This document shows, piece by piece, positions 36,162-47,330 of a stretch of 64,000 bases of DNA; within the stretch, counting starts at the first letter, position 1, and every line of letters begins with the position of its first letter. The notes under the pieces were generated by a model. The model worked only from the letters and a program-made list of their open reading frames with translations, ran no database searches and was not told the origin of the DNA. Both the position numbers and the translations under genes were made by a program. Source of the stretch: Ascoidea rubescens DSM 1968 (Eukaryota > Ascomycota > Saccharomycetes > Ascoideales > Ascoideaceae); contig NW_017962919.1 of assembly GCF_001661345.1 (NCBI RefSeq), positions 620,001-684,000 on the forward strand, given 5' to 3'.

Positions 36162-37885
36162 ATGTCCAAGCGTCAACAGTTAAGAGTCCAATCTGAGCTC
36201 AAAAACGTTGTCAACTCAAGAGCTAATAAAAACCAATGTGCTGAATGTGCCTCCTTATATCCTAGTATGTTGTCTTCAGAAAATTATATTATATAATGCA
36301 GTCAAACAAAATCGTGCTTTTGCAATGTGTTTATCGAGTTTTGCTAACTTAACTTATTGTATTACTTTTTTTTTTCGTATATGCAGCCTGGGCCAGTTGG
36401 AACGTATGTTATCTTTTAACAAGTTTTTTTTTTCAATTTTACTTTGCTCCCTTTTTTAGGTCAATTTTTTATCTAATTTTCTTTCTCAAGCTAATGGGTT
36501 TCAAACTAACCTTTAAATTATTTTTTTTGTGGAATACATCGTAGTTGGGTATTTTTTTGTGTGCAAGATGTGCTTCTTGCCATAGAAAACTAGGTAGCCA
36601 TTTAACAAAGGTTAAAAGTCTAACCTTGGATAATTGGTCTGAAGAACAAGTTATGAATTTGAAAAAAATTGGTAACAAAAATTCAAATAAAAAATGGAAC
36701 CCCAGAAAGATCCCATTTCCCTATGATGACGATGATACTAAAGATATTGAGAAATATTTTAGAGACAAATATATTCTTAAAAAATATATGTTTGAACCAA
36801 CTGGTTCGAAATTTGAAACCTTTGATGAATTTCAGAATCAAAGAGACACTTATTATGATCAATATAATAATTCAAATTCAAAGATTAAAAATAAAAAATT
36901 AAAAAGTTCAAACAATTTACCAAAATTATCTCATAGAAAGATATCAAATTTTGAAAATTCTTTATATTCAAAACATGCAGATTATTTTGTTAATCTAGGT
37001 TATAAAAAAGATCACGCAATTGAAGCAATCATTTTAGCTCAAGGTGATAATGATTTAGCTTTAGAGATCTTAAATGAAGACAACTCTATGAATGATTTGG
37101 ATGCCTCTAATAAACTTATATCAACAAGAAATTACAGTGATTATTTAAGCAATAATAAAAATTATTCAAATAACAGTGAACAAGATGAGGATGCTCCTCC
37201 CTTACCAAAAAGAGCTGCTGACATCTCAAAACCCACAACAAATAAATCTTGGTGGAACGATGACGACGATAATGATGATAATTTATTAAAAGAAGATGAC
37301 CCTAAACCTGCTGTTTTTGATGGGACTTCCGATTACAACGCTTCCACAGCTTCCACAAATCCTTCATCAAATGGCCAAAACTCAAATCAATATCAACAAT
37401 ACTTGGACCCAACAACTGGAATTGTTTATATGGACCCTTCAAAACCGATTCAACCTCAAAATCAACAATTTCTTCAACCACAAATACAACCTCAACCTCA
37501 ACAACCTCAACAACAACAAATGTTTCAGGTTCAACAAACTGGTTTCCCAAATCAACAATTGTTTTTCCAACAGCAAAATCCACAGCAAGTAAATAATAAC
37601 TCGATATTATCATTGTATAATCAGCCCCAAGCTCAACCACAAACAGTTCAAAATACTTTTGCAAACTTGAATCAAACTCCATCTCAACTTCAACAAAACC
37701 TTACTTTAAACCAATTACAACAACAGCAACAGATTGCATTAGGAGCAAATCCTATGGCTTTCAGCATTCAACAGCCTCAACAACAACCTTTTTATCAACA
37801 ACCTCAGCAAGTTCTGATGCCCGTAACTGGGAACATAATGTACACAGGAATGTTCCCGAATACTGCAGGCTTCTATCAACAATAA
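36162..37885 (+). CDS. GTS1: ArfGAP-UBA-Gln-rich protein, Gts1 type, three exons
   Basis: Spliced model: 36162-36264, 36387-36403, 36545-37885, giving 486 residues. The joined sequence restores the ArfGAP zinc finger C-x2-C-x16-C-x2-C: CAEC from exon 1, then LYPTWASWNLGIFL across all three exons, then CARC. CHRKLGSHLTKVKSLTLDNW follows, with the catalytic arginine in HRKLG. A UBA domain lies at residues about 180-218 (ADYFVNLGYKKDHAIEAI). The C-terminal 180 residues are Gln/Pro-rich. ArfGAP, UBA and poly-Gln in this order is the Gts1 layout; Gts1 acts on Arf GTPases in endocytosis and affects flocculation and metabolic oscillation in S. cerevisiae. The second exon is only 17 nt. An in-frame alternative without splicing would lose half the zinc finger. 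Confidence 0.88.
36265..36386 (+). other. GTS1 intron 1 (122 nt)
   Basis: Donor GTATGT, branch GCTAAC at 36343-36348, T-rich tract and acceptor ATGCAG ending at 36386. Splits an ACC (Thr) codon in the ArfGAP finger. Confidence 0.85.
36404..36544 (+). other. GTS1 intron 2 (141 nt)
   Basis: Donor GTATGT, branch ACTAAC at 36505-36510, acceptor CGTAG ending at 36544. Together with intron 1 it leaves a 17-nt exon encoding the middle of PTWASWN. Confidence 0.85.
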
Positions 37886-40503
37886 TTTAGAATAAATCAA
37901 TTCACCTTCAAGGATGCTCTATACTCCATTTATTTCTCTGTTTTTTGTTTTCCTTCGTTTTTTCCTGTTTTTTTTGAAAATTTTATTAATTAGACTTTTA
38001 CCTGCTTTTGTTTTGTTTTGGTTTAATTTTAATTTTTAATTTAATTGATCTTCTATTTTAATTTGATTGGTTTTTTATCGTTTTGAAATCCTATTTAAGT
38101 TTTAATATTTAATAATCCTTTTCTTTAACCTTTATTTCTGATTTCTCTGTTTTTTTGTTTTGTTTTGTTTTGTTTTGTTTTGTTTTGTTTAAACTTTTAA
38201 TAATTCTTAAATTGAGTTTTTCATTTCCTTCTTTTTTTAGTTTTAAAATTTTTGTAATTTTACCGAAAATATTGGTAAAATTTTAATTATTATCAACTCC
38301 TTTAAATCAATATTATCTTCAGCAGACTGTGCAGTTATACTTTCTCATATCCAATGATTTCTACTTATTCCCCTACATTTTCTCTGTTTTCTATGTTGTT
38401 CATCGCTTTTCACTAAAAGTTCAATTTTCAGTTCCTAGTTAAAATCAAGCTAAGTTTTGAAAGATGATGGTATTTTTTAAGATTATTCAATTAAAGGGAA
38501 TGTATTTAACTCTTAGCTGAATGCAAAAATTTCATACCTCAAATGATGACCACAAAACTCCCAAAATATACTTAAAATTAAAAAATGATAAACAAAAAAG
38601 TTTGGTTTGCAGTTTCAAGTCATATTTACAACATATTGGGTTCACTTTAAAACTTTTCAAATACAAAAAACGACTATCTAATGCTAAAAGTTGAATTTTT
38701 GCAATACTGATGTCTGATACTTAGGTTATCACGATGATCGTATATGACTGATTTTTATAGTTTAAAAGGTTTAAATATACTCTTTGAAGGAAAAGTGTGT
38801 TTGAAAATCCAATTGAGTTGATTATTGTAAGAGGTTTGTTTAGATTCCAAAATAAACGAAAATCTTTTGAAAGAGATAACCGTGATTTTGTTAACTTGAA
38901 AAAGATATATATTGTGATTGAATTTTTACATTTAGATTGTTTTTTTTGTTTTTGGTTGTTTTTTATTTTCAATACTTTGCAAATTAATTTTCATAAAAAG
39001 ATTATCAATAAGAATATATCTATTTTGATTTTAAAACTTGCCAAATGGTTGAGACAAAACAAAGGAAAAATTGTTTCACTAATTTAAATGATAATTAGCA
39101 CCAAAAACTTTTTGGTATAAAGAATATCCTTCAAAAGTTTGAATATTCATACAAAGAAATCCCATGAATTGTTTTTATGATATTGGGTTGAAGAAGTTAC
39201 AATAAATACACTGTTATACTCAGGATAAAAATACCACACACGATAATAGTAGATGAAAGAATATTTTAAGATCTAACAAAATTAAATTTTAGTTATTGGG
39301 AAACATTGGTAAATTTTAGTGATTATCGAGATAGTTTTTGTTTTCATGTGTTTATGAAAGTGTGAATATAGCTTATGATCAGGCAATCAATACGATGATG
39401 ATTCATGATTCACACACAACTAAATTATGACAACTAAAGAACGTAGATTCCATAATATACTACAATAAATTTACTCAGAACTAGAATGCGAGATTCTGGA
39501 TAAGCCAAAACAGTTTATTTGTCTAATTGTTTTTCAAGTTTCATTCTAATCGTAAGCTTGAAAAATAATTACAGGTTGAATATCTTTAACATCTAATATA
39601 TTTGGGATTTTTTTATTTCAATTCAAGATCATAACAATGTTTGTTTGTTAGAACAAGAAAAAGCAGGATTATTCATTATATAACTAAATGAATTGAACCA
39701 AATAAAATATCAAGGGATCGGTTGTAAAACATGAGCAAAATAAGTGTTTATATATCTCCCAGTATAGAAATATAATCAAAAAGACGCGAAAAGCATTTTT
39801 TATCAATTGTGAAAAAAAATTCTAAAAATAAAACCACAAAACGTCAGAGTTACAGCCCTAATGATTAGAGCCCTACACGTATAACCTCCATTATGGTTTG
39901 GTTTGATTTCACGATTTTGGTGTTTTGAAAGATTTTATTTGGTGGGAGAATTTAAAGCATGTTGTTGATTGGAGGTAAGGTGGTTTGGGCCTTTGGTGAA
40001 ATGAAACAGAGATGGGCTGAAGAAGAGTTGTATTGCCAGAATTATTATACATCCATTATACACACATTCTTGAAAATCTGATAAACCTTATAAATGCAGC
40101 GATGGACTAGATTTTTATTGATTTGTTTTCAAAAGTAGTAACAATAACAATAAGTTAATTTCAAAATAGCAAAAAGTAAGTAAGTTTTCGAAAGAAAATT
40201 TCCACTAAATTTTTTAAAAAAAAACACATCAAGTAAATGTTTACAAACACAAAAATGGCAAAAATCTACTTGATTGAACAAATAAAAAACAGGAACCAAA
40301 CAAAACACATTTTTCAATTTTTTAAATGAGATTTCTTTAAATTAAATTTATTTTATGGTATAATATTAATCGTATTATTTGTTATATGGAATCATATAAG
40401 AAATTTGATTAATTTAGCTAGTTTATTTGCAAATCACAGATCACAGATCACAAATCAAATATAATAAAAAATAAAAAAATAAAAAAATAAAAATAAAAAA
40501 ATA
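37886..40503. other. Gene-free space between GTS1 and the CCCH gene
   Basis: 2.6 kb of AT-rich DNA. It includes a TTTTG array (about 38155-38190). A GC-richer patch near 39840-39900 holds the short palindrome CTAATGATTAG. An A-rich AAATAAAA tract lies just before the next ATG. No gene or GC island is evident. Confidence 0.55.
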
Positions 40504-42336
40504 ATGCATGCTTCCAAATTATACTTGAAACTAAATCCATTTAATCAAAAATCGGATAAGAATGGAAAAAATAAGAGTAATGATAATGACAACGATAAAG
40601 AAAAAAAAATTGATGGAGATATCTCGATGTCAAATGCAATTTCAATTTCTAAAAAAAAATCAAATAATATATCTTTACTAGACAAAAGCAATGGAACAAC
40701 TTCATTTCCTAGTGGAAATTTAAATTTCAACAGCATTTTTAATAATAGTCTTTCTCCCTTTTCAAAAACGTTTCCAAATGTCGAAAAAGATTTGAAACAT
40801 AATTGGAATGCTGCTTTAATTAATGATATAAAAGTTCTGAATTCTTCCGAACAAACTAGTTGTGATAAATCAAACGAAAATAATGAAGAAGAGCCCTTTA
40901 AACCAAATAAATCCAATGAAAAAATATTAATACAAGAGAAAAAAAACAATCAGAATACAAGAAAAAAAAAAGATAAAATTACATATGAAAATGAATCTGT
41001 TCAAAGACTTTTTAATAATCAATCAAATAAATTAAAAATAAAATTGAATGATTTAGAATCCATTTCAGATATACCAAATAGTGATAACCTTTATGAGTCA
41101 ACCTCTAATGAATCCATAAAGAATCTTTGCAATTTAGTTAAAACAGAAGTGGAAGATACTGAAATGGTGAATGAAGGAGGTTTATCGCAATTCAGTTCAA
41201 GTACAACTAAAAGTTCATCTGAAAATGAAATGAGAGGGTTCTCGCTATTAAATCATGATATTAATAACAAAATTTCAAATAACAAACAGTTTACGCAACA
41301 GTGTATTGATGAAAAAAATTCTGATACATCTATATCTTATAACTCTCAAGCTCAAATGAATAATGATCTTATAACGGGTATAATTAAAACAACTATCGAT
41401 CTTAAGAATACGATTGGAAAATCTCAAAAAATTCTTGAAAACAGTACCAGTCCAGAAAAATCAAGAAGCATAATACATGAAATCATCGAATATACAATCA
41501 AAACGGATTTAATTAAAAATGAAGAAAACTTAAATGAGTCAAAACGAAAAATAAAGGAAAAATTCTCTCAAAAGCTATCAAATTCAAAAGAATTTTCTCA
41601 TAATAAAATAGGAACTCAAGATATTATTCCACTTGATGCCACAGCACCAGAAGCAAATTTCAGCCCAACGGCTGTATCATTGTTAGCAACCGAAACAAGT
41701 TTTGGTAATGGGCTCGTAAAACCCCAAATTTTAAATTTTGAAATACCCTTTCCTAGACAATATAAAAATGCTGCAGCCGCCCAAGAATTTTTACCGCAAA
41801 TTAGAAATAAAAGCAAAAATATGGAGCATGGAAGTGCCGAGGATCTAAACGAATATAGCAGAAAATTCCCTCTAATTGAGGAGGAAGAAAGATTGAACCG
41901 TTTTAAAGACAGAGGTATAATGGGTCGTGATATGTTCTTTTATGAAGAAAGCAGCGAAAGCAAAAGTAGCAAGAATAGCAGCGCCTTGGGATCTGGAAAA
42001 GCAGCTTGTTATTCTGGTGCAAATACCAATACCGAGAAGAGCATCTACTTCGAGGATGGAATTGGCTCATCAAATTACAGCAAGTTTGTTGATTTTAGTA
42101 GTCAGCGAATTTCAAACCATAAGAGAAAGAGATCAGTGTCTTCTGAAAACGAAGGACATACAGCCGAATTCTGCTTTCAGCATGAACCAAATGAAAGATG
42201 CACTTCCAACAACTGGGAACTGGTTGAAGAAAAAAACCAGGCAGGGACCAATGGAGACTATAAGGACAACCTATGCTACAACATGAGGGACTTTGGAAGC
42301 TGCAAATATGGAGAAAACTGTCAATTCAAGCACTAG
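40504..42336 (+). CDS. Unrecognised protein with one CCCH zinc finger at its very C-terminus
   Basis: A protein of 610 residues, mostly disordered and rich in Asn, Ser, Lys and Glu. The last 20 residues form one exact C-x8-C-x5-C-x3-H finger (CYNMRDFGSC, then KYGENCQFKH), and the stop follows the final His directly. The best-conserved-looking middle part (residues about 375-440) reads DATAPEANFSPTAVSLLATE and EIPFPRQYKNAAAAQEFLPQ. CCCH fingers of this spacing usually bind RNA, but one finger gives weak specificity. I could not place it in a named family. The ATG at 40504 follows a long A-rich leader. Confidence 0.65.
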   Translation: MHASKLYLKLNPFNQKSDKNGKNKSNDNDNDKEKKIDGDISMSNAISISKKKSNNISLLDKSNGTTSFPSGNLNFNSIFNNSLSPFSKTFPNVEKDLKHNWNAALINDIKVLNSSEQTSCDKSNENNEEEPFKPNKSNEKILIQEKKNNQNTRKKKDKITYENESVQRLFNNQSNKLKIKLNDLESISDIPNSDNLYESTSNESIKNLCNLVKTEVEDTEMVNEGGLSQFSSSTTKSSSENEMRGFSLLNHDINNKISNNKQFTQQCIDEKNSDTSISYNSQAQMNNDLITGIIKTTIDLKNTIGKSQKILENSTSPEKSRSIIHEIIEYTIKTDLIKNEENLNESKRKIKEKFSQKLSNSKEFSHNKIGTQDIIPLDATAPEANFSPTAVSLLATETSFGNGLVKPQILNFEIPFPRQYKNAAAAQEFLPQIRNKSKNMEHGSAEDLNEYSRKFPLIEEEERLNRFKDRGIMGRDMFFYEESSESKSSKNSSALGSGKAACYSGANTNTEKSIYFEDGIGSSNYSKFVDFSSQRISNHKRKRSVSSENEGHTAEFCFQHEPNERCTSNNWELVEEKNQAGTNGDYKDNLCYNMRDFGSCKYGENCQFKH

Positions 42337-45300
42337 AAAACAGCTTCCATCAAGCTCACTTTGGCTGATGTGGCTAATTGGTGATGTTATATTCTGCAGT
42401 CCCAATCGGGAACTGCACGTTTGCTTATGTAAGCATGTAAATACACGATTACATAACGAACCTCATTTGGAGTTGCTGAATTGAAGTTGTTAAAGCTGTT
42501 GAAGAGAGGTGGGGTGAAGAAAGTTATGGGAAAAACCTTTGAGACTGTTGGCTAGGTAATGGTTGCTTTGTTGGACCTATTTGGTGTTCTTCAGATGGAA
42601 GTGCTTTTGAATTTTGTGGTTCATCCTGTGGGTGTTGTGGTTTACAAAGATCTTAGCTTGCAGAAAGAAGGAAAGAAAATGCTCGCAAATGGATAGCTGG
42701 TTTCAACTTTGATTGTTTTGGCTGATGAGCTGCTAAATTTCCTTGGTCATGGCATCAGAGACTCAAATTCAAGAGCTCAACTTTGCAAGTGCTGCGTTGG
42801 AGACACAACTTCCAGAGGTTCCAATGACAAAATAACTAATTTGAAAACTGTTGTTGGATTCTGGTTGGTTTTCGACGTTTTTTTTAATGGAACTGGAGAA
42901 TGATATGCTTTTGACAATATTCTCAAAGTATTGTATAATATCTGAATTAATTTGCTTGGGTTGGGTTTTTGTTTCATTTGTAACCGGAAGTTTTGGACTA
43001 AAAAAACTCTTTCATAAAATAATAATTTATTTCTTTTACTCTGCTTCATGATTGCTTTATAATCAAATTACTGAGATCACACTAAATAATTACGAATTTT
43101 GGTATTGGAAACTTTGTTTTTGTTTTTGGTTTTTGTTTTGTGTTTTGTGTTTTCTTATTTTTTTTTTCTTTTCTTATTTTCTTATTATTATTTAACATTA
43201 CTTTGAAAATTTAAATTATTAGCAAAACATTTTTTTTACTCTCTAAAATTTGCTATATTGATTATGAAAATTAGTCAAATTTGTTTTTTTTCTTTCTTCA
43301 AAAATGTTTTCAGATCTTAAAAGAAGTAATGTTTCACAATCCCAACCTCTTGATGTTCACAAAGATATAAAAATGCTAATTAAATCTAATGGAACTTATT
43401 GAAAATATATTTTTTGATAAATGAAAGATAAAAGATAAAAGACAAAACTATTTCAATTGTATTTTGCCTCAACTTTGAAACCTTCTTTCAAGGATTTGCT
43501 GCTTTCTGTTTATTTAAATTTTTGAATATCAGATAAAACGACATTCGATTGGTTATCTCTAATTATTATTTGTCTTAAATGAATTAAATCATTGAGCTTA
43601 TTTCGTACATTTAAAATGATTTCAATGAATGATCTTCAAGTAATGTTATCACTCAGAAAGGTAAAAAAAAAAAGCATGAGCTAATTTATATGAAAAAAAG
43701 AAAATACAAGTGCAATGGTATTGAATTAAACTAAAGACAATTGGATAGAATTGGGCAGAATTGGATACAACTCAGTAAAATTGAATAGAACTAAGCAAAA
43801 TTGAATAGAATTGAATCATTTTAAATTTTTTGATTGCATAATTTTTTCCTTGTTTTAAATATTTCTTTCTTTAATTTTTTTTTTAGTTTTTGAATTTTTT
43901 AGAATATTCTAATTAAAATAATAAGCAAAAAAAAAGATAAAAAAGAATAAAAAAATAATAATTTAACATGATTTATAAAATTGAATATTCAGAAAAACTT
44001 AAGATAATCTAAGAAGAAAAGAAACTTATAAAAATTGGAGAAAGTAAAAAAGATGCGAACAAAGAAATGGATCTAAGATAATGATTTATAATTTGAATTA
44101 AAAAGAATAAAATAAATAAAGTTTTTGAAACTAATCTGACTTATAAATTAAATAAATTAGAACCATATGGACTCGAATTGGTTAATAAGTAAATAATTAA
44201 ATTGATGGATGGATTAATTATGAAATGAATAAGAAGACAAATGAATAATGAACATAGAAAAATAATTAATATTATTAAAAATAAATTATAATTAGAAGGA
44301 AAAAACAAATAAAATTTGAATTTAATTTCAGTTTTCTATGGAATATATAATTAATTACAAGAGAAACTTTCTTTTTTAGAATTATAATAATAGTTTAATT
44401 TATTGATTTTTTTTATTGCGGTTTTAGTTAGTATTTTTTTTGTTTTCTTGTTTTTTTGTTTTTTCTTTCTTAAAAAAATGATAGATTCAACCAAAAGAGA
44501 TAAATTAGTAGATTAATTGATAAAAGAATTGATTAGAATGAGAAATTAATTTTCAAAAACTGAACAAATTATGAAATGAAAATGGTGATGAACGATTGTT
44601 TCATTTGATGAAATAAATAAGGTGAATGAAATAATTTAAACAAATGAAATTAATAAGATTGAATTGCCCCAAGCTTTTTTTAATAAGTATTTTTAATAAA
44701 TATTTTTAACAATCGGGATATTTTTTTAATGAATTTGCTAAAAGAATATAAATAATTAACTTGTCTAATCCAAATGAGACCGAAATGTTACAAATACAAG
44801 AGATTAAGATAGTGCAAGAGTACCAAATAGTTATAGAAAGAGTACAAAAGAGGTTTGATAAATCATATATATAACATTGCTTGTTGTAATTGATAAATAG
44901 TAATTAGTATGTGGTGAATAATGACTATGATAAATAATTGTGATGAATAAACACAATCGCAATAATAAAAATAAAAGAGTTGGAGATAAATCCGTTTTAA
45001 GAAAAAAAACCAACTTGATAAAGACAGAGAATATTGCCGAATTAGGAAAGCAAGCAAATGGATCTTGTCAGAGAAAGAAGTGTTTAATTTTAAAATTGAC
45101 GAAAAGGAAAACAAGGTAAATGTTGTGGATATCAAAGAGTTGATAGTAAATAAGTAAATAAATAACTGAATTAGACCTAATTAAGTGTAGTATTTAAGAA
45201 TTCAAAGATATCTTTTTTTGGTCTGCTATAAACTTCTTTGAGAAAGTAGTTTGATATTTGTAAGATTGTTTGCCAATCAAATTAGTACCAATGGTTTGTA

Positions 45301-46495
45301 AATTGCTAGATGAGGAGCATTAATTCAAGATAACGAAATTTGGAAGCACTGTTCAAATAAGTTTAAGATTAATCAGATTTGTTGTTTTCGTAAATCTTGG
45401 GGTTTTCAGTAATTGATAAAATAAAATTGCCAATTTATGGTAACATTGATTGATTTTCATTTGTTGCTTTATTTGACGGTCAATGGTAAGATTACGATAA
45501 TACAAGAACAGTTGTTTATGGGATTCAAATGGGTGGGCTTACAATCGAGAGATGTATTACTGGGAAATAAGGATAATAATATATTCTATAATTTTATAAT
45601 TTATAATTTTGTAATTTTTCCAATTTTTCAATTTTCCATGTCTTCAGTTTTTTGTTGCCAGACTTCCTTTTGTTCTTTTTAATAAAACCTTAATGGTGAG
45701 AGAAGCCAAAACGGTAGAAACAAATCAAATAAACGGAATATTGGAAACATTGGAAATACAAAAAAGACCTCAAAGCCATAAACCAGAGACACAAACCAAA
45801 GACAATAAACCGATGGTATTTAGTGCTTTGGAGAGGATCTCAGAGAATATATGAAATTATTGGCGCAGAGATGTGGTAAAAGTAAGGGCATAGGAAGTTA
45901 GCTGTTTTGTTCCACAGACTCAACAAATTAAAAGCAAAGAGAGTTTTTTTGGAAAAAGTAGCAAAAGGGTACAAAATAAATTCAGTGGTCTTCCGGTATA
46001 TAGAAAGCAGTGGTTCTGCGGCTCTGAGGCAGCGCTGCATCATCCAGCGGTCGAAAAGCGAACACCGAGCGCCATGACTACGGTAGCATACTGTGTGGCG
46101 CATTAGACATCCAGCGCGGTGGAACCGAACAGCGCTCTCAGTCGATGCCAGCACTGTTTGCGAACAGATGTGGTGCAATGTGCGGCACACTGACGCATGC
46201 ACTGCCGCAGCGCGCGTACTGATGGAATTTTCTGCGCGGCAGCGGCCCGCACCGCAGCACTGGCTCTGAGCTTGAGCAAGAAGCCAAATCGGGCATTGGA
46301 GCACAGAATTCAATTTGAGCAAAACAGAGAGAATAAAGAAAAGTAATGAGAAGTATTTATTTCTTGCTCAAATGGGTATTTTTCTGTATCAATTCAATTA
46401 TATTTGGCGATTGTTCTAGTAACCTTCGGTGCACACTGCAAGTGAATTTGAAATGAATCTATTTGAAATTGAAATGACTTCCAACTGCGAAGATG
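42337..46495. other. Gene-free space upstream of the ACE2 leader
   Basis: 4.2 kb. 42340-43050 is of mixed composition with small open frames of no known family. 43090-45840 is strongly AT-rich with short GAATTG/AAATTG repeats near 43740-43820. GC-rich island 6 occupies about 45990-46290. No supported gene. Confidence 0.5.
45990..46290. promoter_or_regulatory. GC-rich island 6 upstream of ACE2
   Basis: A 0.3-kb GC-rich block with repeated GCGCG/GCGCT and CAGCGC words, about 0.2 kb upstream of the likely ACE2 TATA box (46496). A minus-strand open frame (45840-46322) crosses it but has no known domain. Upstream activation role is inferred. Confidence 0.4.
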
Positions 46496-47271
46496 TATAT
46501 AATCTGACTGCTTTCCACTTCTTCTCTACTCTGTTTCTCTTTTCTTTTCATTTTCTTCATTTTATTTTACCTTTGCCTCTACTTTTACTCACCTTCTAAT
46601 CCTTTCTGCAGTATCTTATAGTTTTTTCAAGTTAAGGCTCAAAACTGTCATACTTATTGTCTAATATTGTAATCGACTTCTTTCATAGTGCTCATATTGT
46701 CTCAGACACCTTTGCATCTCTATTCTCAATAATCCGATTTAAAGGCATTATTTTTATTTGTTTTTTCTTTAAAAAAAGATTTTCATCTGTCATTTTGATT
46801 TAAACTTCAACACTGTTTCACAAAACAAATTAAATAAAAAATAAAAAGGATTTGCATTTTCTGAATTTCAAAATTCACTCTAATCTTTAAATTTCATATT
46901 AAAGAATAGAATAGTGCCATCTGTTTGCTTATACAGCTTTATACTTTAACAAGTAAATTAGATCTGATCGTAATCATCTGTCAGATTTTCGATATTGGTT
47001 TTTTAATCGATTAAAATTAGCATATTCTTTCATTATTACAAATTTATCATCATTAACTTAAAAAAAAAACATTAAAAAAACTTAACCCTCATTTTGACTT
47101 GTTTTTAAACTAATACATATATACAAGTTTAGAATATCAAATTTTAATTCCAACAAATTTTTAGCTATTTTCTTCTCTTAAAATACCCATATTATTCAAT
47201 ATCTGTTATTTAATCCTTGATAATCATTAATAATAATCATCATTATAATTATAAATAAACAACAAATAACC

Positions 47272-47322
<51 letters not shown>

Positions 47323-47330
47323 GATTCAAA
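46496..47330 (+). promoter_or_regulatory. ACE2 ATG-free leader region with TATA box and AAT repeat
   Basis: TATATAAT at 46496-46503 is followed by 835 nt with no ATG in any frame up to the ACE2 start. The beginning is CT-rich (46515-46610) and the end is a pure ATA/AAT repeat (47272-47322) only 8 nt before the start codon. This suggests a long AUG-free 5' UTR. Confidence 0.55.
47272..47322. repeat. AAT trinucleotide repeat just before the ACE2 start codon
   Basis: About 17 AAT units in the presumed 5' UTR, ending 8 nt before the ATG at 47331. The repeat lacks ATG in all frames. Confidence 0.8.

Noticed and set aside
42750-42836. 28-codon frame starting MASETQIQELNF
   Set aside because: Plausible amino-acid composition, but very short, with no splice donor that leads to a further coding exon.
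45840-46322. 160-codon minus-strand frame over island 6
   Set aside because: Cys/Arg/Ala-rich translation of GC-rich DNA with no family signature; lies in the ACE2 upstream region.
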